Shown: positions 33,297-43,800, numbered from the stretch's first letter. The stretch is 64,000 bases of DNA from Anaerolineae bacterium (GCA_022013685.1 JAKLPV010000070.1:1-64000); one strand, 5' to 3'. Program-made: numbers and translations. Notes: generated from the sequence alone by a model not told the origin.

Positions 33297-33767
33297 ATGA
33301 TAGAATTAATCATTCCAGGGCGAGGTACTCTCACATTGCAGTACCTGGTTATGGATGTTAACGGAACACTGGCCCTGGATGGTATTTTGATAGACGGCGT
33401 AGCACGTCGAATTGCAACTTTGCGTGACCGGATTGAAATCCACTTGTTAACAGCAGACACGCACGGCAGACAAGCGGACATTGACCAGCGACTTAATTTG
33501 CAGGCTGTCCGCATCCAGCCAGGCAATGAAGCTGCCCAAAAAGCGGATTATGTTTGCAGCCTGGGGAGCGAAAACGTTGTGGCAATTGGGCAAGGCGCAA
33601 ACGATAGCCTGATGCTCAAGGAAGCAGCGCTTAGTATTTGTGTTATCTCAGCCGAGGGATTAAGCACCGAAGCCTTGCTCGCAGCAGACTTGGTTATGCC
33701 TGATATCAACACAGCCCTCGAATTGTTCGAAAAACCCCTGCGCCTGATTGCGAGCTTGAGAAAATGA
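33297..33767 (+). CDS. HAD-family hydrolase, P-type-ATPase P-domain-like
   Basis: A 156-residue compact HAD phosphatase without a cap domain. Motif I is VMDVNGTLA (nucleophile Asp, but Asn where most HAD phosphatases have the acid/base Asp), motif II LLTADTHG, and motif III/IV AIGQGANDSLMLKEA. This pattern resembles soluble relatives of the P-type ATPase P domain; substrate unknown. TGTTATAAT, an extended -10, ends six bases before the ATG with no ribosome site, suggesting a leaderless message. Overlaps the next gene by four bases. Confidence 0.85.
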   Translation: MIELIIPGRGTLTLQYLVMDVNGTLALDGILIDGVARRIATLRDRIEIHLLTADTHGRQADIDQRLNLQAVRIQPGNEAAQKADYVCSLGSENVVAIGQGANDSLMLKEAALSICVISAEGLSTEALLAADLVMPDINTALELFEKPLRLIASLRK

Positions 33768-35182
33768 ATCTTCCAGTTGAAGACCCCAACCTGCCTAAAA
33801 AAGACCAAGAAGAGCCTAACCTGTCAGAAGATTTCGGCGCGGATTCTTCTCCCAATCAAGATGAAAGCGACCAGCGGGAGGCCATCGAATCCGCGTTGCC
33901 GGATGACCCAGGCACATCTCTGGGTGATCTGATCGAAAAAAGCACCGACGAAGAAGAGTCTCCCGAATTTGATTTTTCAGCACTCGAAGCCAGCGCCCGC
34001 GCCAACATCGAAGAACTGGGCTTTGCCCCGCTTCCAGAATTTGAAAGAACTACGACACGCAGGCGGCGTTCGCGGCAGCCGCTTCTCTCACGGCTCAGCG
34101 ATGAAGAAGTATCCGATCGCCTAGAAAATATGGCCCAACGCGCTGTGCCGACCTTTGACTTCTTCGTTTTTGCCATTGTCGCCGGGTCGTTAATGGGCAT
34201 TGGCTATTTGCTCAACGCCCCCGCCATCCTTTTATTGGCTGTTGTGCTGGCTCCCTTTCCCGCCCCCTGGCTGGGTATTTCGCTGGCGGCAGCAACCGGT
34301 GAATCTCGTTTTTTGGGTCAAACCCTGGGTGGCTTTTTCACTGCAATCCTGATTGTATTTTTCACCGGCTTGCTGGCCGGACTGACCTCGCGCATCTTCA
34401 TGCCAATTCTGCTCGACCAGGCCTATTTGCACGCTCGTCTATGGTGGCCCGACTTATTACTGGCTGCGATTGGTGCCATAACCCTTGTTCTTCTCTTCAG
34501 CCAAAAAGATGACAAACCCGTTTTGCCTGGCCTGATTCTAAGCTATGTACTGTTGCTGCCAATCAGCGCGGCAGGGTTTGGCCTGGGCAACGGCACACCC
34601 GGTCTTTGGCCACAGGCTCTGGCCGTCTTCCTGGTGCATCTTGCGCTGTCCATTGTGCTGGGATTGGCAATTTTCTATTACATGGGCTTTCGTCCCATTG
34701 AATCGATTGGCTACGCCTGGGGCGCGGGGGTTATCCTGGTCAGCCTGATGATTGTGGTGGGATTTGCCGGACTGGGAACGCTGGTGCCTGTTCCCCAGCC
34801 CCAGATTCAACCAGAGCTTACGGCAACCCCCACCGCGCCTATAGCGGCAACTCCCAGTCTGGCTCCCGCTACCGAAACGCCGTCGCCAGAACCAGCAACC
34901 ATCACCCCACAGCCGAGCGCTACATCCCGGCCGAGTGCAACACTGGTGGTTATCCCCACCACAGCGTATGGGCGCATCCAATTTGGAGCAACCATTCGAA
35001 ATACACCAGCAGGTACTGGCATCACGACCATCATGGACGGCTATGTGGTCGAAATCCTGCCAGATGAACCGGTAACAATAGATGGCAATATCTGGATTCG
35101 GGTCAAAGTCACCACTGCAATACGGGTTATCGAAGGGTGGGTATTACAAAACCTGGTGGTTACACCTACTCCGCAACCCTAA
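33764..35182 (+). CDS. Membrane protein with DUF389-like core and SH3-like tail
   Basis: A 472-residue protein. Residues 1-125 are acidic and probably cytoplasmic; about eight helices follow (VFAIVAGSLMGIGYLLNAPAI, then VVLAPFPAPWLGISLAAATGES), whose GxLLNxPxxLLxxxxxxPxxxP layout recalls DUF389 transporters. A Thr/Pro-rich linker leads to an outside domain, QFGATIRNTPAGTGIT...GWVLQNLV, resembling a bacterial SH3 domain. No function can be assigned. Its start overlaps the HAD stop (ATGA). Confidence 0.65.
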   Translation: MNLPVEDPNLPKKDQEEPNLSEDFGADSSPNQDESDQREAIESALPDDPGTSLGDLIEKSTDEEESPEFDFSALEASARANIEELGFAPLPEFERTTTRRRRSRQPLLSRLSDEEVSDRLENMAQRAVPTFDFFVFAIVAGSLMGIGYLLNAPAILLLAVVLAPFPAPWLGISLAAATGESRFLGQTLGGFFTAILIVFFTGLLAGLTSRIFMPILLDQAYLHARLWWPDLLLAAIGAITLVLLFSQKDDKPVLPGLILSYVLLLPISAAGFGLGNGTPGLWPQALAVFLVHLALSIVLGLAIFYYMGFRPIESIGYAWGAGVILVSLMIVVGFAGLGTLVPVPQPQIQPELTATPTAPIAATPSLAPATETPSPEPATITPQPSATSRPSATLVVIPTTAYGRIQFGATIRNTPAGTGITTIMDGYVVEILPDEPVTIDGNIWIRVKVTTAIRVIEGWVLQNLVVTPTPQP

Positions 35183-35205
35183 AACTATAAAATCGGAGAA
35201 ATAGA

Positions 35206-36654
35206 ATGCCAATTCACTTTGGAACTGACGGCTGGAGAGCCGTTATTTCTGACACGTTCACGTTTGCCAATCTACGCATGGTTGCTCAAGCTATTGCTGA
35301 CGCGGCCACATCAGAGCACTGGCAAAAGGAGGCTGGCGTAGCAGAAAAAAAATTTGTGGTCGGTTTCGATACCCGCTTCCTTTCAGATCGTTATGCGGCA
35401 GACGTGGCGCGCGTATTGGCCGCCAATGGGTTTACCGTCCACCTGGCGCAAGCCGATTCACCCACACCAGCCATCTCGTATGCCATTAAACATTTGCATG
35501 CTGCCGGGGGGGTGATGATCACGGCCTCGCACAATGCTCCCCGTTACAATGGAGTAAAACTCAAGGCTGCCTATGGCGGATCAGCCCTACCGGAACAATG
35601 CCGCCGGGTGGAAGTTTATATCAACGACAACGAGGAACGCGCACGTGGCCCCAACTTGATGGATTTTGACAAGGCGCGTGAACTTGGACTGATTCAAAAG
35701 TTCAATCCTTTACCGATTTACTTCGACCATTTGCGCACACTTATTAATACCGATGTCATCGCAGAAAACCCGCAAAACTTTGTTGTCGACTCTATGTTTG
35801 GTTCAGGACGAGGCACGATAAAATCCTTCTTGCACGGTAGCGGTTGCGAAATTACCGAGATACGTGGAGAAATGAACCCCGGCTTTGGCGGAGTTCACCC
35901 GGAGCCAATTGATCGCTATCTGGGCGCCCTGAAAGGTGCAATAGGCGCAGGGTTAGGTAATTTTGGCATTGCCACCGATGGTGACGCCGACCGCGTCGGC
36001 GCAATGGATGAGCGCGGAAATTTTGTCGATCCGCATAAAATCATGGCGCTGGCCTTGCGATACCTGGTCGAAAAACGAGGTTTGGGCGGCGCTGTTGTGC
36101 GCACCGTTTCGACCACGCGCATGATCGATCGCTTGGCCAAACGTTATGGATTGACCGTCTATGAAACACCCGTTGGCTTTAACCACATCTCTGACTATAT
36201 GATGAGCGAGGATATTCTGCTGGGGGGTGAAGAATCTGGCGGCATGTCTTTCAAGGGACACATTCCTGAGGGCGACGGCCCCATCATGGGCTTGCTGTTG
36301 GTTGAGCTGATCGCCGAATCGCGCAAAACTTTGCACGAACTGGTACAAGAACTGCTGGATGATGTTGGCCCGGCCTACTATGAACGCGCCGATCTTCGTT
36401 TAAGCCGACCGGTTGCCAAAGCGGAGATGACTGAGCTATTGGTCAGCCAGGCCCCGGCAGCCATTGGCGAACAGGCAGTGGCTGAGGTTTCTAAAAAGGA
36501 TGGCGTCAAATACATCATGGCGGACGATTCTTGGCTTCTCATCCGCCCGTCTGGAACAGAACCGGTCTTGAGGGTCTATGCTGAAGGCCGGACACCACAA
36601 ATGGTCAAAGATTTGCTGGCCTACGGGCAACAGATAGCAGCCAGTGTGGTTTAA
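35206..36654 (+). CDS. Phosphoglucomutase/phosphomannomutase family protein
   Basis: A 482-residue alpha-D-phosphohexomutase that moves phosphate between C1 and C6 of a hexose. All four signature loops are visible: substrate start FGTDGWRAVI, catalytic phosphoserine in ITASHNAPRYNGVK, metal loop DGDADRVGAMD, sugar-specificity loop GGEESGGMSF and phosphate loop RPSGTEPVLRVY. Whether it acts on glucose, mannose or glucosamine phosphate is not certain. GGAG precedes the start. Ends in a strong terminator. Confidence 0.94.
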   Translation: MPIHFGTDGWRAVISDTFTFANLRMVAQAIADAATSEHWQKEAGVAEKKFVVGFDTRFLSDRYAADVARVLAANGFTVHLAQADSPTPAISYAIKHLHAAGGVMITASHNAPRYNGVKLKAAYGGSALPEQCRRVEVYINDNEERARGPNLMDFDKARELGLIQKFNPLPIYFDHLRTLINTDVIAENPQNFVVDSMFGSGRGTIKSFLHGSGCEITEIRGEMNPGFGGVHPEPIDRYLGALKGAIGAGLGNFGIATDGDADRVGAMDERGNFVDPHKIMALALRYLVEKRGLGGAVVRTVSTTRMIDRLAKRYGLTVYETPVGFNHISDYMMSEDILLGGEESGGMSFKGHIPEGDGPIMGLLLVELIAESRKTLHELVQELLDDVGPAYYERADLRLSRPVAKAEMTELLVSQAPAAIGEQAVAEVSKKDGVKYIMADDSWLLIRPSGTEPVLRVYAEGRTPQMVKDLLAYGQQIAASVV

Positions 36655-36655
36655 T

Positions 36656-36690
36656 AAAAAAACTCCCCGATTTTTTCGGGGAGTTTTTTT
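36656..36690. terminator. Strong bidirectional terminator
   Basis: AAACTCCCCGA and TCGGGGAGTTT pair around a short T-rich loop with A7 and T7 flanks, between convergent genes. Confidence 0.93.
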
Positions 36691-36706
36691 AGGCAAGAAT
36701 TTGTGC

Positions 36707-37333
36707 TTATCGTTTTGCGGGCGATTCGCGCAGTCGACGCACTAACAGAATCACCGCAACCAGCACGATTGCGCCAACAAACAGCCCCGGCAAGCCAACA
36801 TCATCTGCAAAACCGGTGTTTGAAAGCGCCGTAACGGTGGGCATCAGTGTGACCGTTAATTGGGCGTTGGCAAGCTCGGTATTAAGTGCCACGACAGTGG
36901 CAGTAGCATCAGCGTTCGCATCACGAGGCGCAAGGCCTGCCCCTGGCGTTTCAGTGGCGGGGTCAACCAGCACCGGGGTAAAGGTTGGCACCGGAGTCGG
37001 CGTTTCGGTTGGCGGAAGAGTGGGGGTATAGTTCATCACTTCCTGGGTCAGGGCTACCACAATTGCTGCTTCGGTATTGACCGCTACCAGGGTGTTCTGG
37101 GCATCCAGACGAGCGGCCTGCTGTCCGGGTAAAACCCAGAGCGCATAGGCGGCGCCACCGATCAGCGTGCATAAAAAGAGCACCCCAAGCACAATCCCCA
37201 CAATATAAAACGCGCGATTTCCTGATTCACCCTCTTCCCCAGGTTCATCATCCTGCATTTCTGTTTCGGTTGACTGATCGTCAAATGGAGGGGTCTCTTC
37301 TTCATCGTCATCAAAGCTGAAGGCATTGGACAT
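36707..37333 (-). CDS. Membrane protein with LSNTG sorting-like signal
   Basis: A 208-residue protein with an acidic cytoplasmic N-terminus, one helix (residues 41-66), a Thr/Pro-rich extracellular stretch (LPPTETPTPVPTFTP), then at the C-terminus LSNTG (residues 170-174), a second helix (181-198) and RRLR. The final three parts are the tripartite sorting signal of sortase substrates with Ser for Pro, making it a probable substrate of the sortase at 28837, yet the N-terminal anchor is unusual for such a protein. Last gene of the 45.6-36.7 kb operon. AGGAG upstream. Confidence 0.7.
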   Translation of the reverse strand: MSNAFSFDDDEEETPPFDDQSTETEMQDDEPGEEGESGNRAFYIVGIVLGVLFLCTLIGGAAYALWVLPGQQAARLDAQNTLVAVNTEAAIVVALTQEVMNYTPTLPPTETPTPVPTFTPVLVDPATETPGAGLAPRDANADATATVVALNTELANAQLTVTLMPTVTALSNTGFADDVGLPGLFVGAIVLVAVILLVRRLRESPAKR

Positions 37334-37363
37334 GGTTCTTCTCCTCGTATTAGTAACCTTATT

Positions 37364-38422
37364 TTACCCCAGTACTTCAAGATTGGAGAGCGGAACGAGA
37401 ATTTCTTCGCCCGATTCCAGGCGCACACGGGACGATTTCGCCCTGACGCCACTGGGAAGTATCGTTAATTCTTCCGGCAAGTGTACCAATGTTCCAATTC
37501 GACCCGGGTGGAGCATGGAAATGATACGCACTGTCTGGCCTTGAGCAAAGGTTTCGAATGCGGGCGCTTCCGGGGGCTCCTGGTTAAACGGCAGGGCCAA
37601 GAACAGTTCAGGCAGGGTTCCTTGCGTTCTATTGGCCGCTTCGGCATTTAATATAACATCCCTTTTCAAGTTGGTGGTGAGCAACTTGAACGCGGCAGCA
37701 TTCATCGGGCGGCGGCCAAAACCATCCAAAAGTAAAATTGGATAGGGCGCTTGCCTTGCCAACGGAATCAGAGCAGGAGACATGCTGGAAAGCACCAACC
37801 CGCGCACAGGCAGTTCTGCCGCATTCTTCAAGGCGGCAGCCTCAGCAACGTGACCGGCCAAAATGACAGAACCTCGCAAACTGACATCCAGGCGCGAAGG
37901 TTCGAGAAGATCATCCGGCTTCTCGATCAGGCTGAATAAAACGCCTGCGTCCATTTTCCCGTTCCCCCAAAGACCCTGCACAACGGCCCCTGAAGCGCGG
38001 ATAACAACCCCGAAATCTTCGATGATTTCTGTAACCGTACCCGCCAGGCCGGCATGTATTTCGATAGTGGCCCGTCCGATTTCGAGTACCAGTTTGCCGC
38101 CTCCCTGGGCTGTTACACGCCCATCGACGGGAGAAAGCACTTCGCGGCCAAAAATTCCTTTTGATTCTGCCAGCAAATCACCCTTGGCAACCTTTTGGCC
38201 CCGCTTCACGCGCACGAATGATTCCAGTTTTTCATTTGGCAATTGCAGCTTCTCAGCCAAATCAACAATAACGTGCTTACGGCTTACGGAGGCTTCAGCA
38301 ACAACTTCAGAAGGCGAGACCTTCTGGCCGACACGTACCACAACCCGCCCGGGATAAGGCAAAAGCCGGGTACGGTTGATCGTGGCCAGAGGCAGAATAT
38401 AAAATGTCGATGCGCGCGTCAT
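37364..38422 (-). CDS. Lipoyl/KOW-like domain protein
   Basis: A 352-residue soluble protein without signal peptide. Two segments (GRVVVRVGQKVSPSEVVAEA and VKRGQKVAKGDLLAES, then SPVDGRVTAQGGGKLVLEIG) look like biotinyl/lipoyl-type hammerheads, and the C-terminus (VRIISMLHPGRIGTLVHLPE) resembles a KOW motif. A central part (ILLLDGFGRRPMN) is unassigned. Start at MTRASTFYIL, two bases after the MutL-type gene's stop and preceded by AGGAGG. It is always likely to be co-expressed with the MutL-type ATPase; function unknown. Confidence 0.65.
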   Translation of the reverse strand: MTRASTFYILPLATINRTRLLPYPGRVVVRVGQKVSPSEVVAEASVSRKHVIVDLAEKLQLPNEKLESFVRVKRGQKVAKGDLLAESKGIFGREVLSPVDGRVTAQGGGKLVLEIGRATIEIHAGLAGTVTEIIEDFGVVIRASGAVVQGLWGNGKMDAGVLFSLIEKPDDLLEPSRLDVSLRGSVILAGHVAEAAALKNAAELPVRGLVLSSMSPALIPLARQAPYPILLLDGFGRRPMNAAAFKLLTTNLKRDVILNAEAANRTQGTLPELFLALPFNQEPPEAPAFETFAQGQTVRIISMLHPGRIGTLVHLPEELTILPSGVRAKSSRVRLESGEEILVPLSNLEVLG

Positions 38423-38424
38423 GG

Positions 38425-40179
38425 CTAGCCTCCTACCCTGTTTTGCCACAAATTGAGCAGTTCCCGGCGGCGCTCAGGCTCGGCAGGCAAGCGAATAGGG
38501 CGACCGCGGGCGTCAATCACAATACCCAGTGAACTACCGATTACATCCACCTCGCCCGCGCGGCCCGGGCCAAGCCCGACATCGGCGCGCAATAAAGGAC
38601 GAAGCTGTAAACGAGCGGTTTGTCCGCTATCGAGGGGCAAAATCTGGAGTGCGCCCATCTTGACCTCGGTTTCGCTCTCACTGCCATCGTTGCGGATTAA
38701 TTTTGCGCGCACAATCGGGGTGCCATAATTAACATTACTAACGACCGGCGCTATCACAGTGGCAAGGTAAACCAATGCGCCAGAATTGATGACCTGCACC
38801 GGCAACAAACTATTTTGCTCGGCAATTGCGCCAAGCATTGCCAGCAGGTTATTCTGGTCCATCGCAAGGGTGGTAATCCCAGCGGGTTGTAAACCATCTA
38901 GAAGCATCAATAATTTTTGTCCGAGTGTCGCTGCCTCCGTCAGGGATGCGCCCGAAGCCAGGATTGGCTGCGTGGCAGGCAGTAAACCAGTCCGGGGGCG
39001 ATACTTGGCCGGGAGCGTTGCAACCGCATCTCGCGAAGCAAGCTGAAGCAGGTGCCGCACGATGGTTTGTTCAACAGCCAATTCTTCAGTTGTTGCCGGG
39101 ATAAAAGCCGGGTAAAGCGCCTTTTGATGAATATAATCCCGCAACCATTCGACCGGCAGATTTAACGGGAACCAGCGTGCCAGTTCATCAAGGCTGGTGT
39201 GTGTTAGTAACCGGGCAAGAGGTTCTCCCACCCCATAATGGTTAAAAACATTCAGGTAAAGATCATCGCCGAACGCCATCGCCAATGAAAGAGATGCGGC
39301 GCCAACATCGACCGACAACACCCCTCGGCCGGTATCGAAATAACGTGAAAGGAAACGCACCATGCGTCCCTGGTTGTAGGCCGCCGGTAAAATGGGGCTG
39401 GCACAAAGCGTGCGCAAATCTTCCAACTCGGGCATTTGGCGCTGGCGCAATTTGATCATCTGCTCGGCAAGTTTGCGCTGCGCCGGGCCTAAATCCTCCA
39501 CATCGGCGACCGGGCGCACATTAGGGGCAATCGCCACACTCGAGGCCAGGTTTTTCATCGAAGTAAGCACTTGCTTTTGCATATTCTTATTGCCGGCAAA
39601 CAACAAGGCCGGACGCCGGGTTTCGGGCAAAAGATAGCTTGCCAGCCCGACCAATTCTAAAAATTTTTGTATGGACTGGGTAGCCCCGCCGTCAGTTCCC
39701 CCGGCTATCAAAACCAGGTCAGGGCTGCTCTTGAAAATGGCATCCAACTGTTCGTTGATATCGCGAACATCGTTGGTATTGAAAGAGTCGACAACCTGAA
39801 TATCTGCGCCCAGAGCCAATTTCTCGATACTCTTCAACGAGACATCGGGCAGCAGCCCAACCAGCACCGTTCTCAATACGTCCCCGGTGGAGATGGTCGC
39901 ACAAAGGCTATCGACCCCCACACCATCAGGCTGGGATGGCATTGTCAGGTGGTTGTTCTCATCCACCAGGGTTTTGCCGATCACGAACTGGAGCGATTCG
40001 ATGGCTGATTGCACACCAAAGGCGATATTGCTGGCCGGCGCAATCAGGGTGGTGGGAGATTGGCCCATACCAATAAAACGGTACTGGCCCTCCACCACAT
40101 CAAAATATGCGGCGCGAGTAGTTATCGAGCCGATATCAACTGCTAACAGGGAATTTCCTTCGACAAGAGAAACAGGCAT
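38425..40179 (-). CDS. MutL-family ASKHA ATPase (glutamate mutase L-like)
   Basis: A 584-residue protein of the glutamate-mutase-MutL family, an actin/Hsp70-fold ATPase. LLAVDIGSITTRAAYFDVV is the first phosphate loop, VLIAGGTDGGATQSIQK the family's Gly-rich stretch, and GVLSVDVGAASLSLAMAF the second phosphate loop. In clostridia MutL lies with B12-dependent glutamate mutase and is thought to reactivate it. No mutase or B12 gene is present here; its neighbours are membrane proteins, so its client is probably different. Confidence 0.88.
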   Translation of the reverse strand: MPVSLVEGNSLLAVDIGSITTRAAYFDVVEGQYRFIGMGQSPTTLIAPASNIAFGVQSAIESLQFVIGKTLVDENNHLTMPSQPDGVGVDSLCATISTGDVLRTVLVGLLPDVSLKSIEKLALGADIQVVDSFNTNDVRDINEQLDAIFKSSPDLVLIAGGTDGGATQSIQKFLELVGLASYLLPETRRPALLFAGNKNMQKQVLTSMKNLASSVAIAPNVRPVADVEDLGPAQRKLAEQMIKLRQRQMPELEDLRTLCASPILPAAYNQGRMVRFLSRYFDTGRGVLSVDVGAASLSLAMAFGDDLYLNVFNHYGVGEPLARLLTHTSLDELARWFPLNLPVEWLRDYIHQKALYPAFIPATTEELAVEQTIVRHLLQLASRDAVATLPAKYRPRTGLLPATQPILASGASLTEAATLGQKLLMLLDGLQPAGITTLAMDQNNLLAMLGAIAEQNSLLPVQVINSGALVYLATVIAPVVSNVNYGTPIVRAKLIRNDGSESETEVKMGALQILPLDSGQTARLQLRPLLRADVGLGPGRAGEVDVIGSSLGIVIDARGRPIRLPAEPERRRELLNLWQNRVGG

Positions 40180-40185
40180 AAGGTT

Positions 40186-40872
40186 CTAGAAAAATAATGA
40201 TGCAAAAAAATCAACGATGGATTGTATCCGGTTTACCATCGCTGCCAGGGCAGAAGAAAGCACGCCCGCAAATAAAGCGCCAAACGTAATGGCAAGGAAA
40301 GCTTCGCCCGCATAAGACAAAATCCGCATAAACAGGCCGCGCTGACCCGTTTTTGCAGCGCTTTGGCGAATGCTGAATTGGAAATAAGTCAGGGTGGTCA
40401 CAGTTCCTAATAGTATAGAGACGCCTTCAGCAATCTTCTCCACAGTTGTGCCTGGCTGAAACGCGCTTATATCGAACAAATTGATCGAAGCCCAAGCCTG
40501 GGGCAAAAGGGTGCCGGTCAAAGCGCCCGCAATCGCCGCGGCTGCCCCAACCCCAACCAAAAAGGCTACCACCCAACGGCCCAGCGACTGGTATTTGGGA
40601 GAAATCTTTGTCAGCAAGAAAAGCCCCATTACCAGCGGGAAAATAAGCACAATGGCTTGAGGCCAATTTCCGGTCAGCATTGGCGCAATCAACTTATTGA
40701 TAACCACATGCTGCCAGACGACCAACGTGACATAACCGGCTGTTACGCCAACAAAAATATGAATCGCAAGCCGAAAAAGTGGATTATCACCCACTATGTA
40801 ACTTAAAATCATCAGGGTGAGCAAAAAGCTCAATAATCCTATAAGGAAGTCGGCTATCGCAAAAGGCAACAT
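40186..40872 (-). CDS. Integral membrane protein of the MutL-type operon
   Basis: A 228-residue protein with about seven hydrophobic helices: PFAIADFLIGLLSFLLTLMI, LAIHIFVGVTAGYVTLVVW, AIVLIFPLVMGLFLLT and others to a C-terminal FFASLFF. No known family. Start at MLPFAIADFL, two bases after the upstream gene's stop; the ORF-track start lies within that gene. Its place between the PDWL-repeat protein and the MutL-type ATPase suggests a shared complex. Confidence 0.7.
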   Translation of the reverse strand: MLPFAIADFLIGLLSFLLTLMILSYIVGDNPLFRLAIHIFVGVTAGYVTLVVWQHVVINKLIAPMLTGNWPQAIVLIFPLVMGLFLLTKISPKYQSLGRWVVAFLVGVGAAAAIAGALTGTLLPQAWASINLFDISAFQPGTTVEKIAEGVSILLGTVTTLTYFQFSIRQSAAKTGQRGLFMRILSYAGEAFLAITFGALFAGVLSSALAAMVNRIQSIVDFFASLFF

Positions 40873-40874
40873 TC

Positions 40875-43800
40875 CTAAACCTCTTCCTGTTCTTTGCGCC
40901 GGGAGATGATCCCCACCACCAGGCTCCACGCGCCGCCGGCTAAAATCAATAACTGCATCGCTATCAAACCGAACCCATACGAATCCCAGTATAAATGCGC
41001 GTTGCCTGGCTGCTGGCGAATCGACTCGTATACAGCGCCGCCGCTCAAGCCGGTCAACAAGCCGCGCACCTGGCCAGAATCATAATAAGGGATAAGCATC
41101 GGTTCAGCCTGGGCGCTGATCACCATCAGCATTGGCTGGCCTTGTAAAACTGGCCCGGCCTGTTCAACCCAGATACGACCGGTGTCAGGGTTATCCGTGA
41201 CAACGATAACTGCCGAGAAATCGTTCAATAGCTGCACACCAGACAGCACCGGTGTATCCCAGGCATTGACGCCAAAACCGCTCGTACCTACCGTTTCGCG
41301 AGGATAATTTGCAAAAGTCCTGATACCGGCTGCGTCGCCCGGCAAGAAACCCAAATCAACAAACTGTTCACCATCACGATAAGTATGTCGAAACGGCTCA
41401 GCTTGCATGCGATCCATCATTCGGGAAACCATCAATGGCCCGGTTGGCAGCGTACTGACAAAAGAAATCGGCTTGCCAAAAATCATCAAATCGTTCAAAA
41501 CAGGCGAGAGCGCTGTTTCCATTTCGCCGGCCAGGGCTGGTTGATAATCCATCACAATCAAAACCGGAGAACTGTTGTCCAGGCTGTAAATTGTATCGAT
41601 AAAATCTCCCAGATCACTGGTCGCCTGGGTCGGAATTGGTATTATCTGGGTACCCAAAAGAGAAGGCACAAAAACCGATACTAACAAAACCGCCGCAACC
41701 ACCCAGCGCAATAAACGATCAGAAACAGCCTTGTGACGCTTTGGCAATGAGCGAGGTGTACCTTCAGCTTTTATCAAGGCATCCAACAAAATCGCCTGTG
41801 TCTGCTGGAATTGGTCTGTTTGTAACTTAATGGAATGGGCAACAGGTTTACGACCGATCAATAAGCCCAGTTGGGATGGTAATATTGCGCGAAAACCAGC
41901 CAGCGGACCATCCTGTTCTACAGTCTGGTCATCTTCGCCAAGCTCATCTTGCGAAACAACTGATTCCATCGGGCGTAAAGCCTGCACCCAAGATGGCAAA
42001 CTGGCCGGGGCAAGGTCTTCTTCGTCCCCTGACGATTCAGATTGAGCTTGTTCGCGCCTGGCCGCAGGCTCAAGTTCTCCTGGAGTAAATCCGGCCAGCC
42101 AATCGGGCACATCCATGGAAAGGATGGCATCAAAGTTTTCTTCGCCTTCTGACATTTGAAACGGTTGCCCGCCTGTAAATTCAAGCGCTTCCGAATCTGC
42201 TGTTTGCGCCTCGGGGCTTTCCAGCGCGGATTCGCTCCCCGCTTCAGCCTGGCCTGCCATTTCGAAGCTGGTTCCAGGCCCGGAGGGGGCTACACTTGCC
42301 AGCCAACCAGGAGTCTCTTCGACATGAATTTCATCCAGAGAACCGGTTTGGAAAGCTTTTGATTTTTTAGCATCAACAGGCTGCTCTTGTCCCGTACCGC
42401 CCGCCGTTTGTGAAAGCCAATCCGGCATATCAGCATCAGGCAGGGCTTCTTCGGTGGCGGGAGTCTCGGCAGACATTGAAGCCAGCCAGTCGGGAGTATC
42501 ATCCGCTTCGGCGGCCGGAGGCGTTTCAAGCACAGGAGCGTTGCCAGCAGATAGCGAAGCCATCCAATCGAGGGTGTCGCCTTCTTCTGCGGCAGGGGGC
42601 GTTGCTGTGGCTGGAACATCGGCTGAGAGTGAAGCCAGCCAGTCTGGGTCATCGTCTGTCTCAGATGCAGGAGTTGTCACTGGCGCGGGGGTATCGGTTG
42701 AAAGCGAAGCCAGCCAATCGGGAGCGTCATCGGCTTCTGTGGCGGGGGCGGGCGTATCAGCCGAGAGCGAAGCCAACCAGTCTGGAGTATCGTCTGTCCC
42801 AGGCGCGGGAGTTGTGGCCGGGGTAGTAGTATCGGCTGAGAGCGAAGCCAGCCAGTCTGGAGCGTCGTCTGCTTCAGATGCGGGAGTTGTGGCCGGGGCA
42901 GCAGTATCGGCTGAGAGCGAAGCCAGCCAATCGGGAGCGTCATCGGCTTTGGTGGCAGGGGCGGGAGTATCAGCCGAGAGCGAAGCCAGCCAGTCTGGAG
43001 CGTCGTCCGCCTCAGATGCGGGAGTTGTGGCCGGGGCAGCAGAATCGTACGAGAGTGAAGCCAGCCAATCGGGAGCGTCATCGGCTTCGGTGGCAGGGGC
43101 GGGAGTATCAGCCGAGAGCGAGGCAAGCCAGTCTGGAGTATCGTCTGCCGAAAGCGTGGATTCTACCTGGTTTATCGGCGAGGCAGGCTTGGGGGAGGCT
43201 GTTCGGGCAGAATCACTTCCGGCCAGATCATTCAACCAGGCGGGTAGATCCCCTTCGATGCCTGGCGGCGATTCGGCATTTCCAATTGAGTCGACAGGCT
43301 GGGTTGGGGCACCCTCCTGTTGGTTTTTGAGCGCGGAAAGCCAGTCGGGCGATTCTATCTCGCCAAAAGAAAAGGCCGAATCATCTTGAGAGTCATCACT
43401 AAAATCAAATTTTTGTTCACCAAAGCCTAACGCATCAGAAACGGGCTGTTCCTGTTGCGGTTGGCTGCGCGGATCAATGGCAGACATCAGGTCCTGCAGG
43501 CTGCTATCAGTCGTCGCAGGAGCTGCGGGCAGGTTTTCATCCTGGTCAGCGCGCAGGTTTTTGAGCCAATCGGGAGCTTCTTCGTCTTCATCTGCACTGG
43601 CAGCCAGCCCTGCCAGGAAATCCAGAGGCGCTTCAGGCTTGAGTGCAGCGACCGGTTCTGGTTCAGATTCAAGAAAGCCCGGAATATCCATGTCAAAGGC
43701 TTCCTGATCTTCGGCGTCCTGCTCTGAATCGGCAGACGAAGCATCTTGTTCCTGCGATGCTTTACGTACATCGCGCAGCCAACCCGGCAGGGTTCGTTCA

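Noticed and set aside
42450-43145. CRISPR-like array
   Set aside because: The repeats are coding, in frame, without unique spacers of constant length, and no cas genes are present.
42454-43389. 311-residue Ser/Ala repeat ORF on the plus strand
   Set aside because: Shadow of the PDWL tandem repeats in the real minus-strand gene.
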